Part shown: one piece after another, positions 1 through 10,018 of the stretch
Layout: each line of letters opens with the position of its first letter
How positions within the stretch are numbered: the first letter of the stretch is position 1
Assembly: GCA_016744535.1 (NCBI GenBank)
Contig: JADGEE010000011.1
Location: 1-47,792 of the forward strand
Length of the DNA stretch: 47,792 nt
Direction: 5' to 3'
Source of the DNA: Campylobacteraceae bacterium
GTDB taxonomy: Bacteria; Campylobacterota; Campylobacteria; Campylobacterales; BB28
Program-made: the position numbers and the translations under genes
Notes under the pieces: model-generated
What the model was told of the DNA's origin: nothing
Seen by the model: only the letters and a program-made list of their open reading frames with translations
The model's database searches: none

Positions 1-831
1 GATATTCCTATAATTAAAAAAAAAATTTATATATTTGGAATTCATCCACTCCATAATCCTAAGAGACTATTTGAAGTCTATCAGCCATTAGTTGATTATA
101 TAAATAGGCATCTTAAAGATAGCTCTTTAAAGCTTGAAGCATCAAGAAATTACGCTACCTATGATGAAAAACTATTTAGTGGTTACTTTCATTTTTCACT
201 TCCAAATCCATATCAAACAGTTATTTCAAATACAAAAGGATATAAAATATTTGGAAAAATGGGAGATGATGATAACTTTAGAGGAGTTATTTTAGTTAGA
301 AAAGATAGCAATATAAATAGTGTTTTAGATTTAAAAGATAAAACAGTAAGTTATCCAGCACCAACAGCATTAGCTGCTACTATGATGCCTCAATGGTTTT
401 TACATATAAATGGAATCAATATAAATAAAGATATTAAAAATATTTATGTAGGTTCGCAAGAGTCATCTATTATGAATGTCTATTTAAAAGAGTGTATAGC
501 AAGTTCCACTTGGCCTCCACCTTGGATAGCGTTTTTAAAAAAGAGACCTGAAGTTGCAAAAGAGATTGAAGTCAAATGGGAAACTCCACCACTACCTAAT
601 AATGGATTAGTTGTAAGAGAAGATGTGCCAGAGAAGTTAATTCAAAAAATTGGAAAATTAATTTTTAATTTACATACTCATAAAGAGGGACGACTTATAT
701 TAAAAGCTATGGAGTTAAGCCATTTTGAAGAGGCAAACTCTAGCACTTATGAACCAGTTAGAAAATTTATCAAAAAATTTGAGAGGGAAGTTAGAAAAAT
801 TAGGATAAAAAATGAAAAATTATATAACTAA
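1..831 (+). CDS. PhnD-like periplasmic substrate-binding protein (5' partial)
   Basis: The reading frame is open from the first base, so the true start and any signal peptide lie outside the window; 276 residues are visible. The fragment opens with the PhnD-family signature [19 protein letters not shown] and later has a TWPPPWIAF segment (about residues 170-178) preceded by Cys165. This form of the PhnD/SsuA/transferrin-binding fold is often encoded beside sensor kinases, where it captures a small oxyanion or organic ligand in the periplasm and presents it to the kinase rather than to a permease. No ABC permease or ATPase is visible. The stop overlaps the start of the hybrid kinase by 20 nt, which supports a shared pathway. 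The ligand cannot be read from sequence; phosphonate, phosphite, arsenite and other oxyanions are known ligands in the superfamily. Confidence 0.85.
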   Translation, partial: DIPIIKKKIYIFGIHPLHNPKRLFEVYQPLVDYINRHLKDSSLKLEASRNYATYDEKLFSGYFHFSLPNPYQTVISNTKGYKIFGKMGDDDNFRGVILVRKDSNINSVLDLKDKTVSYPAPTALAATMMPQWFLHINGININKDIKNIYVGSQESSIMNVYLKECIASSTWPPPWIAFLKKRPEVAKEIEVKWETPPLPNNGLVVREDVPEKLIQKIGKLIFNLHTHKEGRLILKAMELSHFEEANSSTYEPVRKFIKKFEREVRKIRIKNEKLYN

Positions 832-3007
832 TTTTTGGAGTGCTTCGCTAAAAAGACAATTGATAATAGGAATTTCCTTTTTATATTTAATCATAATGGT
901 TTTATTTATTGGAAATTTGGTTAAGAGACAAAGTGATTTTTTGCACAATCAAGCAATTGAACAAACTTTAAATAGAGTAGAAATGTTAGAAAGTAATAGT
1001 ATTAGTTGGGTTTTAGCTAATGATTTTGTAGGACTTGAAGAAGTTGTAAATTCACTAAAAGTTTATAAAGATTTAGAATTTGCAATGATTATTAATACGG
1101 AAGGAAAAATAATAGCTCACACTAATCAATCAATTATAGGAAAATATATAGCAGATAAAATAAGTTTAACTATATTTGATTCTTTAAAAGAGTTGATTTT
1201 AGCTAATAATAGTGAATTTATAGATGTAGCTTTACCGATTATGAGAGAAAATCAGCATATTGGTTGGGCTAGGGCTAGGTTTTCTCAAACTAAATTAAGA
1301 GATAGTATTGACATAGTTATAAATCAAGGTGTTATCTACACCATAATTACTCTAATTTTAGGAGTTTTATTTGCATATTTAAGTGCAAATACTTTAACTA
1401 AAAAATTATATAAATTAATTAATTTTACTCATCGAGTTAGAGAGGGTAAAAGGGATATTTACATTAGTAACTTGGGTGTGGATGAGATTGGAGAGTTAGC
1501 ATTTGCATTTAATAAAATGGTTAAATCTTTAAGTAAAAATGAGAATGAGTTAAAAGAGTTAAATGAAAATCTAGAATTAAAAGTAAAAGATAGAACTATA
1601 AAACTATTAGATGCAAAAGATAAAGCAGAAGATGCAAATAGAGCAAAGAGTATTTTTTTAGCAAATATGAGTCACGAGTTAAGAACTCCAATGAATGCAA
1701 TTTTAGGATTTTCTCATATTTTAAATAGTGATTTAAAAATTACAAAAACACAAAAAGAGAGCTTAAATATAATTGAAAAAAGTGGAGAACATCTACTTTC
1801 ACTAATTAATGATGTTTTAGATATGTCAAAAATAGAAGCTAAAAAGGTTAAATTAGAAGAGGAGAGTATAGACTTATATCAATTACTTCAAGATATATCT
1901 CAAATGATGCAAATTAAAGCCGAGGAGAAAGATTTACTATTTAATATAGAACTAGATAGTGAATTGATTCAATATATAACTATTGATGTAGCAAAAATCA
2001 AACAAATTTTAATAAATATTATTGGAAATGCTATCAAATATACAGATGAGGGTGGTATCTCCTTTCGTGTTAAAAGTCAAAATATAGATAATTTAAATAA
2101 TATAATTTTTGAGGTTGAAGATAGTGGAAAAGGAATGAGTACAGAAGAGTTAAAAAGAATTTTTGATCCATTTACTCAAGTTAGTAGTAGTATAGGTGTG
2201 ACAGAGGGGACTGGACTGGGACTTGCAATTACCCACTCTTTTATTAAATTAATGGGTGGTAAAATTAATATTCAAAGTAAAGTTGGTAAAGGGAGTATAT
2301 TTATATTTTCAATTAATGTAAAATCAACAACTGCTAATAAAATTAAAAAAGATGATAAGAGAAGAGTAAAATCAATATTAAATAGAGATAAAAAATATAA
2401 AATTTTAATAGTTGAAGACCAAAAAGAGAATATGCTTCTTTTAAAAAGTCTCTTAATACCAATTGGATTTAAAGTTTATGAAGCTGTAAATGGAATAGAT
2501 GGAATAAAAAAGTTTATTAAAATTAAACCTGATTTTATTTGGATGGATATGAGAATGCCTATTATGGATGGTTATGATGCTACTAAAAAAATTAGAGAGT
2601 TACCAAATGGAGATAAAGTTATAATAGTTGCACTAACTGCAAGTGCTTTTGAAGATCAAAAAAGTAAAATGTTAGAGGCTGGTTGTAATAAGTTAATACA
2701 TAAACCATATAGACCAGCAGAGATATTTGCGACAATGGCTAAATATTTAAACATAGAATATGAATATGAAACAAAAGAGATAAAAGAGAATAAAAATAGT
2801 GAAAAGTTAAAAATTAAAGATATAAATAGTATTCCAAATAGTTTAAAAGAGGGATTAATTAAAGATTTAATAGATTTAAACACTGAAAATATTGTATTTA
2901 AAATAGAAATTATTGCAAAAATTAACTCTAAATTAGCAGAGATTATGTTAAAATTTATCAATAATTATGAACACGATAAACTTTTAAAAATTCTTGAAGA
3001 GGCATAG
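812..3007 (+). CDS. membrane hybrid histidine kinase (TM-sensor-TM-HAMP-HisKA-HATPase-REC)
   Basis: 731 residues. A first membrane helix (about 18-36), an extracytoplasmic region of about 135 residues, a second helix (about 172-193), HAMP (about 195-247) and a coiled coil lead into HisKA with H-box SHELRTPMN and phospho-acceptor His288. The ATPase domain shows N-box Asn406, the G1 box DSGKG (437-441) and G2 box GTGLGLA (466-472). A receiver domain follows with Asp536, phospho-acceptor Asp579, Thr609 and Lys631, so all key residues are intact. The C-terminal 60 or so residues resemble the short helical tail common in BarA-type hybrid kinases and contain no clear Hpt histidine. It overlaps the PhnD-like gene by 20 nt and is followed after 6 nt by a receiver-kinase gene. 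The likely role is to sense the liganded PhnD-like protein and pass phosphate on. Confidence 0.93.
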   Translation: MKNYITNFWSASLKRQLIIGISFLYLIIMVLFIGNLVKRQSDFLHNQAIEQTLNRVEMLESNSISWVLANDFVGLEEVVNSLKVYKDLEFAMIINTEGKIIAHTNQSIIGKYIADKISLTIFDSLKELILANNSEFIDVALPIMRENQHIGWARARFSQTKLRDSIDIVINQGVIYTIITLILGVLFAYLSANTLTKKLYKLINFTHRVREGKRDIYISNLGVDEIGELAFAFNKMVKSLSKNENELKELNENLELKVKDRTIKLLDAKDKAEDANRAKSIFLANMSHELRTPMNAILGFSHILNSDLKITKTQKESLNIIEKSGEHLLSLINDVLDMSKIEAKKVKLEEESIDLYQLLQDISQMMQIKAEEKDLLFNIELDSELIQYITIDVAKIKQILINIIGNAIKYTDEGGISFRVKSQNIDNLNNIIFEVEDSGKGMSTEELKRIFDPFTQVSSSIGVTEGTGLGLAITHSFIKLMGGKINIQSKVGKGSIFIFSINVKSTTANKIKKDDKRRVKSILNRDKKYKILIVEDQKENMLLLKSLLIPIGFKVYEAVNGIDGIKKFIKIKPDFIWMDMRMPIMDGYDATKKIRELPNGDKVIIVALTASAFEDQKSKMLEAGCNKLIHKPYRPAEIFATMAKYLNIEYEYETKEIKENKNSEKLKIKDINSIPNSLKEGLIKDLIDLNTENIVFKIEIIAKINSKLAEIMLKFINNYEHDKLLKILEEA

Positions 3008-3013
3008 ATAAAT

Positions 3014-4186
3014 ATGAATGTAGAAAAGATTTCAAATGGAGATATTTTGATTGTAGATGATACTCCAACTAATTTAAAATTATTAACTTCAATTCTTACA
3101 GCTAATAGTTATAATATTAGACCCTCTTCAAATGGTAAATTAGCTCTTCGCTCAATTGAATCTAAACTACCAGATTTAATTCTACTAGATATTATAATGC
3201 CTGATATGAATGGATTTGAAGTTTGCAAAAAATTAAAAGAGAATCCTAGGGCTAAAAATATTCCAATTATATTTATAAGTGCTTTAGATGATATTAAAAA
3301 TAAAGTGAAAGCTTTTAAGGTTGGTGGAGTTGATTATATAACGAAACCATTTGAAGCTGAAGAAGTTTTGGCTAGAGTTCAGACTCACTTAAAGATAACT
3401 TTTCTACAAAAAAATGCAAATAAGCAAAATAAATTATTAAAAGAGACTCTTAAAAGACAAAGACAACAAGAAAAGATGTTAATAGAGCAATCAAAAACAG
3501 CAGCAATGGGTGAGATGGCGAGGGCAATTGCACATCAATGGAGACAACCTTTAAATGTATTAGCACTTTATATTCAAAGTATTCAAGAGAATTTTGAGTA
3601 TGGTGATTTAGATAAAGAGTTTATGGATGAAGCAGTTGAAAATAGTATGAAGCAGTTAAATTTTATGTCTGAAACAATTGATAATTTTGGAGATTACTTT
3701 AAACCAAACGATAAAAAAGAGAATTTTTCACTTCTAAAAAATATTCAAAAAAATGTATATCTATTGGTAGCAGAGTTTAAAACACATAATATTGAAATTG
3801 AAGTTAAAGGCGATGATATTATTACTTTTGGTTATCCAAATACATTTAGGCAAGTAATGCTTAATTTAATAAATAACTCAAAAGATGCAATTTTATCACA
3901 ACAAAAAGAGAATAAAGAGTTAATAGGTATTATATCAATAGAGCTTTTTAATAGTGAAAGTGAATATAAAGTCACTATTAGTGATAATGGAGGTGGAATC
4001 AATGAAGCTATTATTTATAAAATATTTGAGCCATATTTTACAACTAAATTTCAGAATCAAGGTACAGGCTTAGGGCTATATATGGTTAAAGAGATAATAG
4101 ATAGATACTATAATGGCTCAATCGAAGCATCAAATGGGATTAATGGAGCTATTTTCACTATTAAAGTTACCAAAATAAAAAATTAA
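3014..4186 (+). CDS. response regulator receiver-histidine kinase fusion
   Basis: 390 residues, soluble, with no membrane segment. The N-terminal receiver has the acidic pair in ILIVDD, phospho-acceptor Asp59 and Lys111 in ITKPFEAEE. A coiled coil (about 130-160) links it to a kinase core whose H-box is AIAHQWRQPLN with phospho-acceptor His174, the form typical of Campylobacterota kinases. The ATPase core has the N-box LINNSKDAI, the DNGGG box and GTGLGLYMV. It lies 6 nt after the hybrid kinase, in the same operon. It has no DNA-binding or cyclase domain, so it probably acts as a phosphate relay or as a regulator of a kinase/regulator pair elsewhere. The ultimate output of the three-gene system is not in this window. 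Confidence 0.92.
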   Translation: MNVEKISNGDILIVDDTPTNLKLLTSILTANSYNIRPSSNGKLALRSIESKLPDLILLDIIMPDMNGFEVCKKLKENPRAKNIPIIFISALDDIKNKVKAFKVGGVDYITKPFEAEEVLARVQTHLKITFLQKNANKQNKLLKETLKRQRQQEKMLIEQSKTAAMGEMARAIAHQWRQPLNVLALYIQSIQENFEYGDLDKEFMDEAVENSMKQLNFMSETIDNFGDYFKPNDKKENFSLLKNIQKNVYLLVAEFKTHNIEIEVKGDDIITFGYPNTFRQVMLNLINNSKDAILSQQKENKELIGIISIELFNSESEYKVTISDNGGGINEAIIYKIFEPYFTTKFQNQGTGLGLYMVKEIIDRYYNGSIEASNGINGAIFTIKVTKIKN

Positions 4187-4206
4187 TTTAAAGTTAAAGG
4201 TTATTT

Positions 4207-5124
4207 TTGAGACATATTCCAGTTTTATTAAATGAAGTAATAGAAGTTTTCAAGGATATTGAAGATGGATATATTATAGATTGTACCACAGGACTTGGTG
4301 GACACTCTCGTGCAATATTAAGAGAAAATAAAAATATAAAATTAATTTGTATTGATAGAGATATAGAGGCTATTAATATAGCAAAAGAGAATTTAAAAGA
4401 GTTTGAAAGTAGAGTAATTTTTACTCAAGGAAGTTATTCCCAAGAGATAAAGAAGTTTATAGATTATGATGTACGAGGGGTCTTAGCTGATATTGGAGTC
4501 TCTTCACTTCAATTAGATAAAAGCGATAGAGGATTTCAATTTAATAGTGAAAAACTTGATATGAGAATGAATCAAGATGCAAAGCTTTGTGCTTATGATA
4601 TAGTAAATTACTACTCACTTGAAGAGTTAGAAAAAATTTTTAAAGAGTATGGAGAGGTAAGAGAGTATAAAAAACTAGCAAGAGTGGTAATAGATAAGAG
4701 AAAAGAGTCTAAAATTGAATCTGCACTTGAACTTTCAACTCTTATAGAGAGACATTTATATAAATCTAAACTACACCCTGCTACATTAGCTTTTCAAGCA
4801 ATTAGAATTGAAGTTAATGATGAATTAGGTGAGTTAAGTAGACTTTTAGAATTTTTAGGAGATTTACCATTTAAAAATACAAAAATAGCAATAATATCTT
4901 TTCATTCACTTGAAGATAGAATTGTTAAACAAGTTTATAAAGAGTGGGCAAAAAGATGTATCTGTTCAAGTGATGTTTTTAAGTGTGAGTGTGGAAATAA
5001 TAATGATAAAGGTAAAGTTTTAACTAAAAAACCTATAATTCCAATACCAAAAGAGATAAAAGATAACCCTCGAAGTAGAAGCTCAAAACTTAGAGTATTT
5101 GAATTTGGAGGTAGTAGTGGATAG
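4207..5124 (+). CDS. rsmH: 16S rRNA (cytosine1402-N4)-methyltransferase RsmH
   Basis: 305 residues, the normal family length. It methylates N4 of C1402 in the decoding centre of 16S rRNA using S-adenosylmethionine. The N-terminal RHIPVLLNEVIE, the SAM-binding segment DCTTGLGGHSRAI (25-37), DIGVSSLQLD, the DRGFQF segment and the C-terminal FHSLEDRIVK are all diagnostic. The start is TTG with AAAGG seven bases upstream, and no in-frame ATG gives a better N-terminus. It overlaps the next small gene, as rsmH usually overlaps ftsL in division clusters. Downstream ftsI, mraY and mur genes are absent here, so the cluster is dispersed. Confidence 0.96.
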   Translation: MRHIPVLLNEVIEVFKDIEDGYIIDCTTGLGGHSRAILRENKNIKLICIDRDIEAINIAKENLKEFESRVIFTQGSYSQEIKKFIDYDVRGVLADIGVSSLQLDKSDRGFQFNSEKLDMRMNQDAKLCAYDIVNYYSLEELEKIFKEYGEVREYKKLARVVIDKRKESKIESALELSTLIERHLYKSKLHPATLAFQAIRIEVNDELGELSRLLEFLGDLPFKNTKIAIISFHSLEDRIVKQVYKEWAKRCICSSDVFKCECGNNNDKGKVLTKKPIIPIPKEIKDNPRSRSSKLRVFEFGGSSG

Positions 5125-5401
5125 GGATATAAAAGATGAACTTATAAGTATTATTGATGAGATAGATGATGAGAATAATAATCTTGAATTTGGAATATTA
5201 ATTGCAATATTTACTCTATTAATTTTAATATTAACTATTTTTATGCCTAAAATATATTTAAAACATAATATCTATTATAAAAGTAGAGATTTAAGGGTAC
5301 TTAAGTATCAATACAGTGCTCTTCATCAAGAGAATATCGCATTAAAGCAAAAACTTCAAGAGTTAAAATTTAAAAATCAAGTAGTAGATATCATTTATTA
5401 A
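5117..5401 (+). CDS. FtsL-like small membrane protein
   Basis: About 94 residues from GTG at 5117. The acidic cytoplasmic N-terminus is followed by one hydrophobic helix (GILIAIFTLLILILTIF) and a short periplasmic coiled coil with heptad-like leucines (YSALHQENIALKQKLQELK). This topology and the position right after rsmH fit FtsL, the bitopic division protein that works with FtsB and FtsI. Sequence identity in this family is always low, so the symbol is left empty. An in-frame TTG at 5099 would add six residues, but GGAGG at 5107-5111 sits five bases before the GTG, which therefore looks like the real start. The gene overlaps rsmH by 8 nt. It could instead be a generic septum-formation-initiator-like protein. 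Confidence 0.72.
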   Translation: MDRDIKDELISIIDEIDDENNNLEFGILIAIFTLLILILTIFMPKIYLKHNIYYKSRDLRVLKYQYSALHQENIALKQKLQELKFKNQVVDIIY

Positions 5402-5416
5402 GTTTTTTATTTGTAG

Positions 5417-5434
5417 TAAAATTATATAATTTTA
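5417..5434. repeat. perfect 18-bp AT palindrome
   Basis: TAAAATTATATAATTTTA reads the same on both strands. It sits in the 73-bp gap between the FtsL-like gene and the carbamoyltransferase and contains the candidate -10 hexamer for the latter. It could be an operator half-site pair or chance in AT-rich DNA. Confidence 0.5.
5425..5430 (+). promoter_or_regulatory. candidate -10 hexamer for the carbamoyltransferase gene
   Basis: TATAAT lies about 45 bases before the ATG at 5475 in a T-rich region, as is common for Campylobacterota sigma-70 promoters, which often lack a -35 box. The hexamer is inside the 18-bp palindrome, so the same sequence also reads as TATAAT on the other strand. Confidence 0.4.
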
Positions 5435-5474
5435 TATTATCTTTATATTTTTTTAAATTAAAAAGGCTTATAAA

Positions 5475-7187
5475 ATGAGTATAGTTTTAGCGTGTAATTA
5501 TGATACACATGACCATAGTGTTGCATTATTAAAGGATAATGAAATTATCTTTGCTAGTAGTCAAGAGCGATATAGTAGAAAAAAAAATGATGATAGAGCT
5601 CCACTAAAAGCTATATCTGAAGCTTTAGAATTTACAAATTTAAAACCTAGTGATATTGATTACCTTGTCTTTCCTGTTTTTCCAAAACCAAAATTGAAAT
5701 ATTATGCATTAGAAGGTTATAGAAAGATTAAATTAACAAATTGGAAATGGCCACTTAAAACAAAAAATATAAAACGAATTTTTTCTGTTTTATTATATGC
5801 AACAGGACTTCCACGCTATACTCTATATCATTTAAAACATAGATATCAAATTAATAAATTACTAAAAGGTTTTAAAGGAGAAGTTAAAGAGTATAATCAT
5901 CATATCTCTCATGCTTATTCAGCATATTATACATCAGGAATGAAAAAAGCTTTAATATTTGTAATAGAGGGAACAGGAGGAGATTTTACAACTTCTGCTT
6001 ATAAAGTAAAAAATGGCAAGTTTGAGTCAGTGTTTAATATAGAGTGGCCTCATTCACTTGGACAATTTTATAATTTAGTTACCAGAATATTGGGTTTTAA
6101 TGTTAGTAGACACGCAGGTAAAATAACAGGATTAGCAGCACTAGGAGATAGTGAAAAATGCTATGATTTAATAGAGCCTTTAGTTACCTATTCAAACTTT
6201 AAACTTGAAGTTAATCCACTCGTATATTCACTTCAAGCTGAATATTTATCTAATAAAAAATTACCTAAATATTTTAAAAATGCAGATAAAAAAGATTTAG
6301 CAGCAGGGTTTCAAAGAAGATTAGAAGAGATAGTTATTCAAATTGTAAAAGATACTATTACTACTACTGGTATAAACAATATTGCTTTATCAGGTGGTGT
6401 TGTTGCTAATGTAAAAATGAATCAAAAAATAATGGAACTTAAAGAGGTTAAAGAGATATATATTCACTCCGCAATGGGTGACGATGGAGTGGCAATGGGT
6501 TCAGCCTTTGCTTGTATGAGTGAAATTGATTCAAATTTTAAAACAAAAAAATTAAAAAACATATATTTTGGTAATGAATACAGTAGTAGTGAAATTGAGA
6601 AAGAGATTAAAAATTTTGAATTTGAATATAAATATTTTGATGATGTAGAGGTAGAGATAGCTAAACTTTTAGCAGATAATAAAGTAGTAGCAAGATTTAA
6701 TGGTAGAATGGAGTATGGACCTAGGTCTCTTGGGAATAGGTCAGTTCTTTATTCTCCAGTAGATAAAAGTGTAAATGATTGGTTAAATAAGAGATTAAAT
6801 AGAACAGAATTTATGCCATTTGCTCCTTCAACTCTATTTGATTATGCCCATAAGTATTATAAAAATATGGATAAATCAAAATATACAGCAGAATTTATGA
6901 CCATAACTTATGATTGTACTAAACTTATGAAAGAACAAGCTCCAGCTTGTGTACACGTAGATGGAACAGCTAGACCAAATTTAGTAAAAAAAGATGCAAA
7001 TCCAAGTTATTATAAGATAATAGACGAATTTAGAAAAATAACAGGAATTCCAACTCTTGTAAATACAAGTTTTAATATGCACGAAGAACCAATTGTTTGT
7101 TCGCCATATGATGCACTTAGAGCATTTAAACTTGGTGCATTAGATTATTTAGCTATTGGAAATTATATTGTTGTTGGTAAAAATTAA
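5475..7187 (+). CDS. NodU/CmcH/TobZ-family carbamoyltransferase
   Basis: 570 residues, full family length. These cytoplasmic enzymes make carbamoyl-adenylate from carbamoyl phosphate and ATP in a Kae1-like N-terminal domain, then move the carbamoyl group to a hydroxyl of a sugar or secondary metabolite. Visible landmarks are NYDTHDHSVAL at the N-terminus, the metal/active-site motif HHISHAYSA (His142, 143, 146), EGTGGDFTTS, the nucleotide-binding LSGGVVANVKMN, and the C-terminal domain motif RMEYGPRSLGNRSVL (about 411-425). AAGG precedes the ATG. It stands alone, with no glycosyltransferase or biosynthetic cluster next to it, so the acceptor is unknown; a lipopolysaccharide, capsule or flagellin sugar is plausible in this phylum. 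It is convergent with acnB, and no clear terminator lies in the 43-bp gap. Confidence 0.9.
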   Translation: MSIVLACNYDTHDHSVALLKDNEIIFASSQERYSRKKNDDRAPLKAISEALEFTNLKPSDIDYLVFPVFPKPKLKYYALEGYRKIKLTNWKWPLKTKNIKRIFSVLLYATGLPRYTLYHLKHRYQINKLLKGFKGEVKEYNHHISHAYSAYYTSGMKKALIFVIEGTGGDFTTSAYKVKNGKFESVFNIEWPHSLGQFYNLVTRILGFNVSRHAGKITGLAALGDSEKCYDLIEPLVTYSNFKLEVNPLVYSLQAEYLSNKKLPKYFKNADKKDLAAGFQRRLEEIVIQIVKDTITTTGINNIALSGGVVANVKMNQKIMELKEVKEIYIHSAMGDDGVAMGSAFACMSEIDSNFKTKKLKNIYFGNEYSSSEIEKEIKNFEFEYKYFDDVEVEIAKLLADNKVVARFNGRMEYGPRSLGNRSVLYSPVDKSVNDWLNKRLNRTEFMPFAPSTLFDYAHKYYKNMDKSKYTAEFMTITYDCTKLMKEQAPACVHVDGTARPNLVKKDANPSYYKIIDEFRKITGIPTLVNTSFNMHEEPIVCSPYDALRAFKLGALDYLAIGNYIVVGKN

Positions 7188-7230
7188 TGGAAGTTAGGAT
7201 AAAAAAACAAAAAAGATGAAAAGAAAAAGA

Positions 7231-9795
7231 CTATTTTATAAACATAGCTTTTAACTCTTCATCTGTAATTTTATGAAAATTTAAATATTTATAAATAGTA
7301 GCTTCTTTTCCTGCTATCTTTTTAGGTACAATATTCATATACTCCTCTTTAGTTGGAATTTTTCCAAGCATCGCACAAACAGCTGCTAGTTCTGCACTTC
7401 CTAAATAAACTTTCGCACCAGTTCCTAATCTATTATCAAAGTTTCTTGTTGAGGTTGAAAATACTATTGCATCATTTGCAACTCTTGCTTGATTACCCAT
7501 ACATAAACTACAGCCCGGTATTTCAGTTCTAGCCCCAGCTAATCCAAAGATTGAGTAGTATCCCTCTTCAGTCAATTGTTTCTCGTCCATTTTAGTTGGT
7601 GGTGCAATCCATAGTTTTGTAGGAACTTGCCCCTCACCTTTTAATACTTCTCCTAATGCTCTAAATAGACCGATATTAGTCATACAGCTTCCAACAAATA
7701 CCTCGTCAATATGTGTCTCTCTATCACTTGCTAAAACTTCAGTAATAGTAGCTACATCATCTGGATCATTTGGACAAGCTAAAATAGGTTCTGTAACTTC
7801 ATTTAAATTAATTTCAATTACTGCTGCATACTCTGCATCTGCATCAGCTTCAAGAAGTTCAGGATTATTTAACCACTCTTTCATCTTATCAGCTCTTCTT
7901 TGAAGTGTTCTTTTATCTTCATAATCTGATTCAATCATCTCTTCGATTAATTTAATATTAGAATTTAAATATTCACTAATTGGCTCTTTATTTAATTTAA
8001 CTGTACAAGCTGCCGCACTTCTCTCTGCACTAGCATCACTTAATTCAAATGCTTGTTCACATCTTAAATCCTCGAGTCCTTCAATCTCTAAAATTCTTCC
8101 AGCAAAAATATTTTTTTTACCTTTTTTCTCAACAGTTAAAAGACCTTGTTTAATTGCATAATATGGAATAGCATTTACTAAATCTCTAAGAGTTATACCC
8201 TCTTGCATTTCACCTTTAAATCTAACTAAAACTGATTGGGGCATATTAAGTGGCATAGCACCAGTAACTCCAGCAAATGCTACAAGTCCACTACCGGCAG
8301 GAAAACTAATACCAATTGGGAATCTTGTGTGTGAATCTGCTCCAGTTCCCACAGTATCAGGAAGACATAATCTATTTAACCAAGAGTGAATTACACCATC
8401 GCCTGGTTTTAAAATAACTCCACTTCTTGAAGTGATAAATTTAGGTAGAGTGTGTTGAAGATTAATATCTGCTGGTTTTGGATAAGCTGCTGTATGGCAA
8501 AATGATTGCATAACCATATCAGCCCCAAAGCTTAATGCTGCAAGTTCTTTAATTTCATCTCTAGTCATTGGCCCTGTTGTATCTTGACTTCCAACTGTTG
8601 CAGTCATAGGCTCAACATACATACCAGCTCTTACACCATCCATTCCACAGGCTTTACCGACCATTTTTTGAGCTAGTGTATAACCTTTTCCGTTATCTGC
8701 TGGTTGTGCTGGTTTTGTGAAGATATTTTCACTATCCATTCCTAAAAATTCTCTAGCTTTTGTAGTTAATCCTCTACCAATAATTAATGGAATTCTTCCA
8801 CCAGCTCTATACTCATCTGCTATTGTATTTGGATTTAATGTAAAAGTTGAAATACATTCACCATTTTTTGTAATTTCACATTTTACAGTATCAACAACGA
8901 TTATATCGCCTGTTTCCATCTTATCTACATCAGCTTCAATTGGTAAAGCTCCGCTATCTTCGGCAGTATTAAAGAAAATAGGAGCAATAATCTTACCAAT
9001 TACAAAACCTTTAGTTCTCTTATTTGGAACTCCCTTAATATCTTCTCCTAAATGCCATTGAACAGAGTTAATCCCTGATTTTCTACTACTTCCAGTTCCA
9101 ACAACATCACCAACATAAGCAACTGGATAACCTTTTGCTTTTAAATCTTTCATAGCTTGAAGTGGATTATCCATTTTTGCAACTAACATAGAATTAGCGT
9201 GTAGAGGAATATCACTTCTAGTAAATGCTTCACTAGCTGGACTTAAATCATCTGTATTAGTCTCTCCTGAAATTTTAAATACAGTCATAGTAATACTTTT
9301 TGGTAACTCTTCTCTATTTGTAAACCACTCTGCATTTGCCCAAGATTCTACAACTTCTTTTGCATAAGAGTTTGATTTACTAAGCTCTGCTACATCATTA
9401 AATGCATCATAAACTAAAAGAGTATTTTTAAGTGCATTTGCCGAACTTTGTGCTACTTCACTATCTGTATTACTCAATGCGTCAATTAATGGTTTTACAT
9501 TATAACCACCTAGCATAGTTGATAACATCTCTACTGCTTTTAATGGAGTAATTGCATTAACACTCACTTTAGCTGAAACTATATCATTTAAAAACGCAGC
9601 CTTAACATAAGCACTATCATCAACCCCTGGGCTTACTCTATTCTCTAGTAAATTTAATAAAGTATCTATATCGCTATTATTTGCTTTTATTAGTTCTATA
9701 ACTTCTGCTGTCTGTTTTGCATTAAGTGGAAGTGGAGGAACGCCTAAAACTTCTCTCTCTTTTATGTGATTATTATAGTTTTCCATAAAACTCAT
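7231..9795 (-). CDS. acnB: aconitate hydratase B
   Basis: 854 residues, matching the AcnB family and clearly distinct from AcnA. It isomerises citrate to isocitrate via cis-aconitate in the TCA cycle (oxidative or reductive). The AcnB order is visible: a HEAT-like N-terminal domain (about 1-160), the swivel domain (about 165-380, with [13 protein letters not shown]), then the three catalytic domains. The [4Fe-4S] ligands are Cys704 (GSCMTN) and Cys762/Cys765 ([10 protein letters not shown]), spaced as in E. coli AcnB. ATG start, with AGGAGA six bases upstream. It is transcribed alone from the divergent region it shares with the transporter gene at 10135. Confidence 0.98.
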   Translation of the reverse strand: MSFMENYNNHIKEREVLGVPPLPLNAKQTAEVIELIKANNSDIDTLLNLLENRVSPGVDDSAYVKAAFLNDIVSAKVSVNAITPLKAVEMLSTMLGGYNVKPLIDALSNTDSEVAQSSANALKNTLLVYDAFNDVAELSKSNSYAKEVVESWANAEWFTNREELPKSITMTVFKISGETNTDDLSPASEAFTRSDIPLHANSMLVAKMDNPLQAMKDLKAKGYPVAYVGDVVGTGSSRKSGINSVQWHLGEDIKGVPNKRTKGFVIGKIIAPIFFNTAEDSGALPIEADVDKMETGDIIVVDTVKCEITKNGECISTFTLNPNTIADEYRAGGRIPLIIGRGLTTKAREFLGMDSENIFTKPAQPADNGKGYTLAQKMVGKACGMDGVRAGMYVEPMTATVGSQDTTGPMTRDEIKELAALSFGADMVMQSFCHTAAYPKPADINLQHTLPKFITSRSGVILKPGDGVIHSWLNRLCLPDTVGTGADSHTRFPIGISFPAGSGLVAFAGVTGAMPLNMPQSVLVRFKGEMQEGITLRDLVNAIPYYAIKQGLLTVEKKGKKNIFAGRILEIEGLEDLRCEQAFELSDASAERSAAACTVKLNKEPISEYLNSNIKLIEEMIESDYEDKRTLQRRADKMKEWLNNPELLEADADAEYAAVIEINLNEVTEPILACPNDPDDVATITEVLASDRETHIDEVFVGSCMTNIGLFRALGEVLKGEGQVPTKLWIAPPTKMDEKQLTEEGYYSIFGLAGARTEIPGCSLCMGNQARVANDAIVFSTSTRNFDNRLGTGAKVYLGSAELAAVCAMLGKIPTKEEYMNIVPKKIAGKEATIYKYLNFHKITDEELKAMFIK

Positions 9796-9823
9796 TTAAA
9801 ATCTCCTAATTTAATTTAGCAAA

Positions 9824-9829
9824 ATTGTA
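9824..9829 (-). promoter_or_regulatory. candidate extended -10 for acnB
   Basis: On the minus strand this reads TGT-TACAAT, an extended -10 with TG one base upstream. Transcription would start near 9817 and give a leader of about 22 nt before acnB. Confidence 0.45.
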
Positions 9830-9909
9830 ACATAAATAAGTTAATTTAGATTATTGTGTAAAAGAGTTTTATTTTAAAGCAAAAAAAGTGAGTAATTTAG
9901 TAACGAGTA

Positions 9910-9918
9910 TGCTATAAT
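9910..9918 (+). promoter_or_regulatory. candidate extended -10 for the nucleotide-transporter-like operon
   Basis: TGC-TATAAT is a perfect extended -10. No good -35 is visible. Use of this promoter would leave a leader of about 210 nt containing the 42-bp inverted repeat. Confidence 0.45.
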
Positions 9919-10018
9919 TTTATATAAAAATTAATCAAAACACTATAAAAAAGCTAACATAATGTAAATAGAGAGTTATGTTCAAGCTTATGAGTTCTTA
10001 AATAAAATATTTATAATT

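Noticed and set aside
2656-2961. 101-codon minus-strand ORF within the hybrid kinase
   Set aside because: It is a reverse-strand shadow of Lys/Glu-rich coding sequence, which appears as Ile/Phe/Leu-rich pseudo-membrane protein.
5402-5474. Possible intrinsic terminator after the FtsL-like gene
   Set aside because: The dyad is pure A/T with no stable stem and coincides with a better promoter interpretation.
8717-9061. Plus-strand ORF inside acnB
   Set aside because: It is antisense to the swivel domain of a full-length AcnB, has no ribosome-binding site and reads as a low-complexity shadow.
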